A DNA stretch of 64,000 nt from Reclinomonas americana ATCC 50394 (lineage: Eukaryota > Jakobida > Jakobea > Jakobida), in assembly GCA_048213135.1 (NCBI GenBank), contig PS015049.1, positions 128,422 to 192,421 on the forward strand. The letters run 5' to 3'. The notes beneath the pieces were generated by a model. That model did no database searches. It saw nothing but the letters and a program-made list of their open reading frames with translations, and had not been told where the DNA came from. The position numbers were made by a program, and so were the translations under genes. Each line of letters begins with the position of its first letter. Position 1 is the first letter of the stretch. Shown here in pieces: positions 62,218-64,000 of the stretch.

Positions 62218-63116
62218 TCTCACTCACNNNNNNNNNNNNNNNNNNNNNNNNNNNNNNNNNNNNNNNNNNNNNNNNNNNNNNNNNNNNNNNNNNNNNNNNN
62301 NNNNNNNNNNNNNNNNNNNNNNNNNNNNNNNNNNNNNNNNNNNNNNNNNNNNNNNNNNNNNNNNNNNNNNNNNNNNNNNNNNNNNNNNNNNNNNNNNNNN
62401 NNNNNNNNNNNNNNNNNNNNNNNNNNNNNNNNNNNNNNNNNNNNNNNNNNNNNNNNNNNNNNNNNNNNNNNNNNNNNNNNNNNNNNNNNNNNNNNNNNNN
62501 NNNNNNNNNNNNNNNNNNNNNNNNNNNNNNNNNNNNNNNNNNNNNNNNNNNNNNNNNNNNNNNNNNNNNNNNNNNNNNNNNNNNNNNNNNNNNNNNNNNN
62601 NNNNNNNNNNNNNNNNNNNNNNNNNNNNNNNNNNNNNNNNNNNNNNNNNNNNNNNNNNNNNNNNNNNNNNNNNNNNNNNNNNNNNNNNNNNNNNNNNNNN
62701 NNNNNNNNNNNNNNNNNNNNNNNNNNNNNNNNNNNNNNNNNNNNNNNNNNNNNNNNNNNNNNNNNNNNNNNNNNNNNNNNNNNNNNNNNNNNNNNNNNNN
62801 NNNNNNNNNNNNNNNNNNNNNNNNNNNNNNNNNNNNNNNNNNNNNNNNNNNNNNNNNNNNNNNNNNNNNNNNNNNNNNNNNNNNNNNNNNNNNNNNNNNN
62901 NNNNNNNNNNNNNNNNNNNNNNNNNNNNNNNNNNNNNACTCATTTCCTCAACAAATCACACACAACAATGAGAGTTGTCAAGAGGTTCCTCTGACAATTC
63001 ACAAGCATGCCTCTCTCTCTCTCTCACACACACACACACTCTCTCTCTTCCTGTCTCTCTCTCTCTCTCACACTCAACTTCTCAAATGTTTTGAGTCGCG
63101 CGGCCTCCGAATTCAT
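59937..63116 (-). CDS. Survivin-like BIR-domain protein
   Basis: Five exons, 63116-63079, 61900-61798, 61716-61664, 60484-60302 and 60240-59937, join in perfect phase to about 226 residues. The single BIR domain is assembled from four exons: EAARLKTFENKWPHS, TPESLAAAGFFFHPDPN, VCFSCHVALLEWEPEDDPW and AEHARHSPACKFI, with the Cys-Cys-His-Cys zinc ligands in place. This is the survivin/Bir1 type (passenger complex, mitosis), not a caspase-inhibitor array. After the BIR come a basic Ser-rich region (PLPKRKSSGASSAASVSAGS, KGGKSQKGE), a helix (AEQKQRGQFVGQLLVSLLP), an acidic patch (DFADPDDDWRLD) and an Ala-rich end. The INCENP-binding long helix of survivin is not evident. Introns of about 1.18 kb each hold GA repeats and a 710-N gap. 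TDP1 follows 115 bp downstream on the same strand. Confidence 0.88.
60485..60900. repeat. Purine-rich minisatellite, 14-18 bp unit, intronic
   Basis: More than 20 imperfect copies of gagggaaagggtggt or gagggaaagggcgat on the plus strand, inside the intron that splits the BIR domain. Pyrimidine-rich in the BIR gene's RNA. Confidence 0.9.
61250..61600. repeat. GA microsatellites, intronic
   Basis: (GA)n runs at about 61251-61276 and 61381-61399 with degenerate surrounding repeats (acggagagagagcg), within the same BIR intron. Confidence 0.7.
62228..62937. other. Assembly gap (710 N)
   Basis: Within the first intron of the BIR gene, flanked on both sides by CT/CA repeats and similar tcatttcctcaacaa-type sequence, suggesting a collapsed tandem repeat. 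Confidence 0.95.
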
Positions 63117-64000
63117 TGCGCCTCCCGCAAAAGGCACTTCCGCAAACATGGTGGCACTCTCTCAAATAACAAACACACACTCTTACTCACAGTGTGTGCG
63201 CGCGCGTGTGAGTGTGTGTGAGAGAGAGAGTGCGTGTGTGTGTGATGTCCAGTTGTCCGTCTCTCAAAAAGCTTGTTTCTTCCTCTCACTCTCTCTTTGT
63301 GAGTAGAGACAGGCACCAGACAAGTGAACAATGTCGGCGTGTGTGTTGTGGTGTGCCAGAAACAGTGTGTCCTGTGTGTGCGCGACTTCGGAAGTTGTTC
63401 GTCAAGGAGCTCTTCCTTGCACTCAAGCCTTGCGGAACTGTGATTCTGCGCTTTTGCTTGCCCGGCTTCATGGTTGCAGGATTTAAGGGGGGTCCAGAGC
63501 TGCAGAGGAAATTCGACTTCGAGATCAAGTTTTCGTCCAAACAGCAACACAGCTGCATGGTGATCATCATCTTGAGTGAGCTCCAGGTACGGAGATATCT
63601 CAGAGCAGTACGAGGAAAGGCCGAAACTCGTACAACAAGGATACAGCTGTTGCTTGTTTGTTGGTGAATGAATTTGTTGTGTTGTTAAACATGCCATCGA
63701 CGGTTGATCTTATCGCCAAGTCACCACAGTCCTGACGGCAGTGGCAGGTTTGTGTGTGTGGGTTCGCTCTCACAAGCCGAGAACTGCAATCTTTACCGCA
63801 CAGTGGATCTGAACGCAATTACACAGACGCTCAGTACTGAGATGATCACCACGTCGAAATGCTGGTGGCTGATTGGACCTGAACACATCAACTACACATA
63901 CATTCGATTGGCACTGCGATGAGGAGCTGCGACGGGAGGGGGGATAAACAACAATGTCGCTGCTCTTCGCTCTCCTTCTCTGTCTCCTCACTCCACGAGG
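63117..64000. other. End of window, no gene assigned
   Basis: A minus-strand open stretch starting ATG at about 63478 (MKPGKQKRRITVPQGLSARK) is basic and could be an upstream exon of the BIR gene or a separate small gene. A plus-strand frame over 63310-63666 overlaps it. Neither has a convincing splice partner. Nothing is recognised from 63667 to 64000. Confidence 0.4.

Noticed and set aside
63310-63666. Plus-strand protein of about 120 residues at the window end
   Set aside because: No splice partner or recognisable domain, and the opposite strand is equally open.

Overview
The window is nuclear DNA of an intron-rich unicellular eukaryote. Most genes are split by short introns (about 50-100 bp, a few longer than 1 kb) with gtgag/gtgcg donors and pyrimidine-rich tracts ending in cag. 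Coding sequence is GC-rich at third positions, with long acidic, Ala, Ser, Pro and Gln runs. Seventeen N gaps interrupt the assembly, many inside CT or CA simple repeats. A TBC1D31 (centriole/cilium) homologue suggests a lineage that kept centrioles or flagella. Phase-1 EGF-type exons, an ODR4 homologue and a PAF-acetylhydrolase relative fit an opisthokont, apusozoan or amoebozoan protist, but the taxon cannot be fixed from this sequence. There is no sign of a prokaryotic, organellar or viral segment.

Layout. 1-1241 (+) is the end of a Vps4 AAA ATPase; 2683-3012 (+) the end of an unrecognised gene. 3279-6754 (-) is a low-complexity, probably nuclear protein. 7019-10021 (-) is a histidine phosphatase with a large unrecognised C-terminal region. 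10130-10807 (-) is a tentative small gene. 11020-12703 (+) is a low-complexity protein ending in a coiled coil. 12873-16480 (-) is an unrecognised multi-exon gene with a minisatellite intron. 17171-21058 (+) is a membrane-anchored PAF-acetylhydrolase-like protein that has lost catalytic residues. 21239-22739 (-) is a secreted EGF-like repeat protein. 23750-26452 (-) is an ODR4 homologue. 26770-28630 (-) is a histidine phosphatase fused to a DUF218 domain. 29426-29942 (-) is a small secreted protein. 30179-30630 (+) is the start of a gene cut by a gap.

The second half holds: 31352-32367 (-) an H2B-like histone-fold protein; 32452-35431 (+) signal peptide peptidase; 35648-36481 (-) a FAHD1-type hydrolase; 36914-43093 (+) TBC1D31; 43141-43903 (-) a DPH4/DNAJC24 co-chaperone; 44497-47632 (+) a protein with three HARE-HTH-like modules; 47848-50706 (-) a coiled-coil protein; 50945-56484 (+) a large membrane-anchored protein of unknown function; 56531-59821 (-) tyrosyl-DNA phosphodiesterase (TDP1); 59937-63116 (-) a survivin-like BIR protein.

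The genes are unrelated housekeeping and regulatory genes, not one pathway. The main organisational themes are repeated head-to-head pairs with short shared upstream regions (as little as 84 bp between start codons) and introns holding strand-specific pyrimidine-rich repeats and minisatellites. No single new system stands out. The best candidates for something undescribed are the PAF-AH pseudoenzyme, the phosphatase-DUF218 fusion, the phosphatase with a new C-terminal region, the histone-fold protein and the triple-HARE protein. Exon borders were read by eye from splice consensus and reading-frame continuity and may be off by a base or two.
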